Shown here: positions 63,150 to 64,000 of the stretch, one piece after another | Position numbering within the stretch: the first letter of the stretch is position 1 | Layout of the letters: each line of letters begins with the position of its first letter | NCBI GenBank assembly: GCA_003674045.1 | Contig: PENC01000007.1 | Location: forward strand, 186,001 to 250,000 | From: Streptomyces griseocarneus | GTDB lineage: Bacteria; Actinomycetota; Actinomycetes; Streptomycetales; Streptomycetaceae | Direction of reading: 5' to 3' | DNA length: 64,000 nucleotides | Notes under the pieces: generated by a model | What the model was told of the DNA's origin: nothing | Databases searched by the model: none | The model's input: the letters and a program-made list of their open reading frames with translations, nothing else | Position numbers and translations under genes: made by a program

Positions 63150-63623
63150 GGGGTGATCCTTGTGTCTCGGGACGCGCGATGGAGCAAGGTGCGCGCCCGG
63201 GTGGGGTTGGCCGGCACCGGCTACTGCACTGCCCGCCCCCACGCCCCAGGGGTTCGGCCCCTCGCGAGCGAGAGGCCGACAGGACAGCCGTAGACCGGGA
63301 TCCACGCCCCCGCGCACCTTCGCGCGGCGGACCCGGCCGACAGGTCATTCACTGTTTTTCAAGGCTGCCTGAGGCAACCTCGTGCACAACAGAGACCTCC
63401 GGCGCATTGCGTGTCGTGCCGAAGGTCCCCCGAGAGTGCTACAGACGTGCTGGTCACCATACGTCACACACTGCCCGGAAACGGAAGGAGTTGAGACGCG
63501 GATCACAGGCAGACGTGGAACCATTCGGATACGTTCGAAGGTGAATTTGCTCTTGGAGAAGTGTTGCCCTCGGTAGCTCTGAGTACACCTCTGACGTGCG
63601 CCCGGGCGGACTACCATCAGTCC
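63150..63623. other. Divergent gap between transporter and response regulator
   Basis: No gene in 470 bases. TACCAT (63612-63617) six bases before the regulator's ATG is a likely -10, which makes the transcript leaderless. Near 63360-63380 AGGCTGCCTGAGGCAACCT is a near-perfect palindrome. The transporter promoter should lie in the less GC-rich part around 63340-63360, but I cannot fix it. Confidence 0.45.

Positions 63624-64000
<377 letters not shown>

Overview
This is high-GC actinobacterial DNA, almost certainly a Streptomyces chromosome. Third-codon positions are nearly all G or C, GTG starts and 4-bp GTGA stop/start overlaps are common, and the window carries melC tyrosinase genes, Rpf-type muralytic enzymes, a sigma-I-like module and the developmental leucyl tRNA bldA (anticodon UAA, 35768-35850). 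From memory, the gene order from mfd to the last response regulator resembles a core segment of the S. coelicolor chromosome. I saw no transposase, phage gene or biosynthetic cluster.

Layout. 1-6.4 kb: an FAD/NAD(P)-binding protein cut by the window edge, melC1-melC2 (tyrosinase), a small secreted MoaF-like protein, an amino-acid permease, and a LuxR-type regulator facing an NTF2-like protein. 6.6-20.3 kb: mfd, a DUF2079 membrane protein, a tandem-repeat anchored protein, an N6-adenine-methylase-like protein with a changed catalytic motif, a membrane protein/Ser-Thr kinase pair, a SurA-like lipoprotein, mazG and a small membrane protein. 20.5-31.5 kb: a CYP107-type P450, two Rpf proteins (the second, rpfA, behind a c-di-AMP riboswitch), enolase, DivIC/FtsB-like, DUF501, Ppx/GppA, NDH-2 with a Rex-type operator far upstream, and a cyclopropane-fatty-acid synthase. 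31.9-41.2 kb: an ABC exporter pair, bldA, a Bax-inhibitor-like protein, three hypotheticals, a thiolase and an SGNH lipase. 41.4-54.1 kb: cystathionine beta-synthase, a MatB-like synthetase, an RpiR regulator, a LysA-like decarboxylase and the histidine-utilisation operon hutU - M20 amidohydrolase - hutF - hutI. 54.2-64 kb: an F420-type nitroreductase, a serine hydrolase, a sigma-B-family factor with its anti-anti-sigma and anti-sigma partners, a three-gene envelope operon, a POT peptide transporter and the start of an OmpR-type response regulator.

Most intergenic gaps hold copies of a short dispersed repeat whose core is GGGGCGCGGGGAACTGCGCG. Copies lie mostly just 3' of genes. Two gaps hold a roughly 220-bp composite palindromic version. 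One copy is read in frame as the N-terminus of the M20 amidohydrolase.

The most unusual locus is inside hutF (51.49-51.71 kb). An in-frame 87-bp segment bounded by a 10-bp inverted repeat carries a diverged second copy of the HxH metal-site sequence, followed directly by a solitary sequence resembling a type I-E CRISPR repeat. Both flanks use AT-ending codons unlike the rest of the gene.
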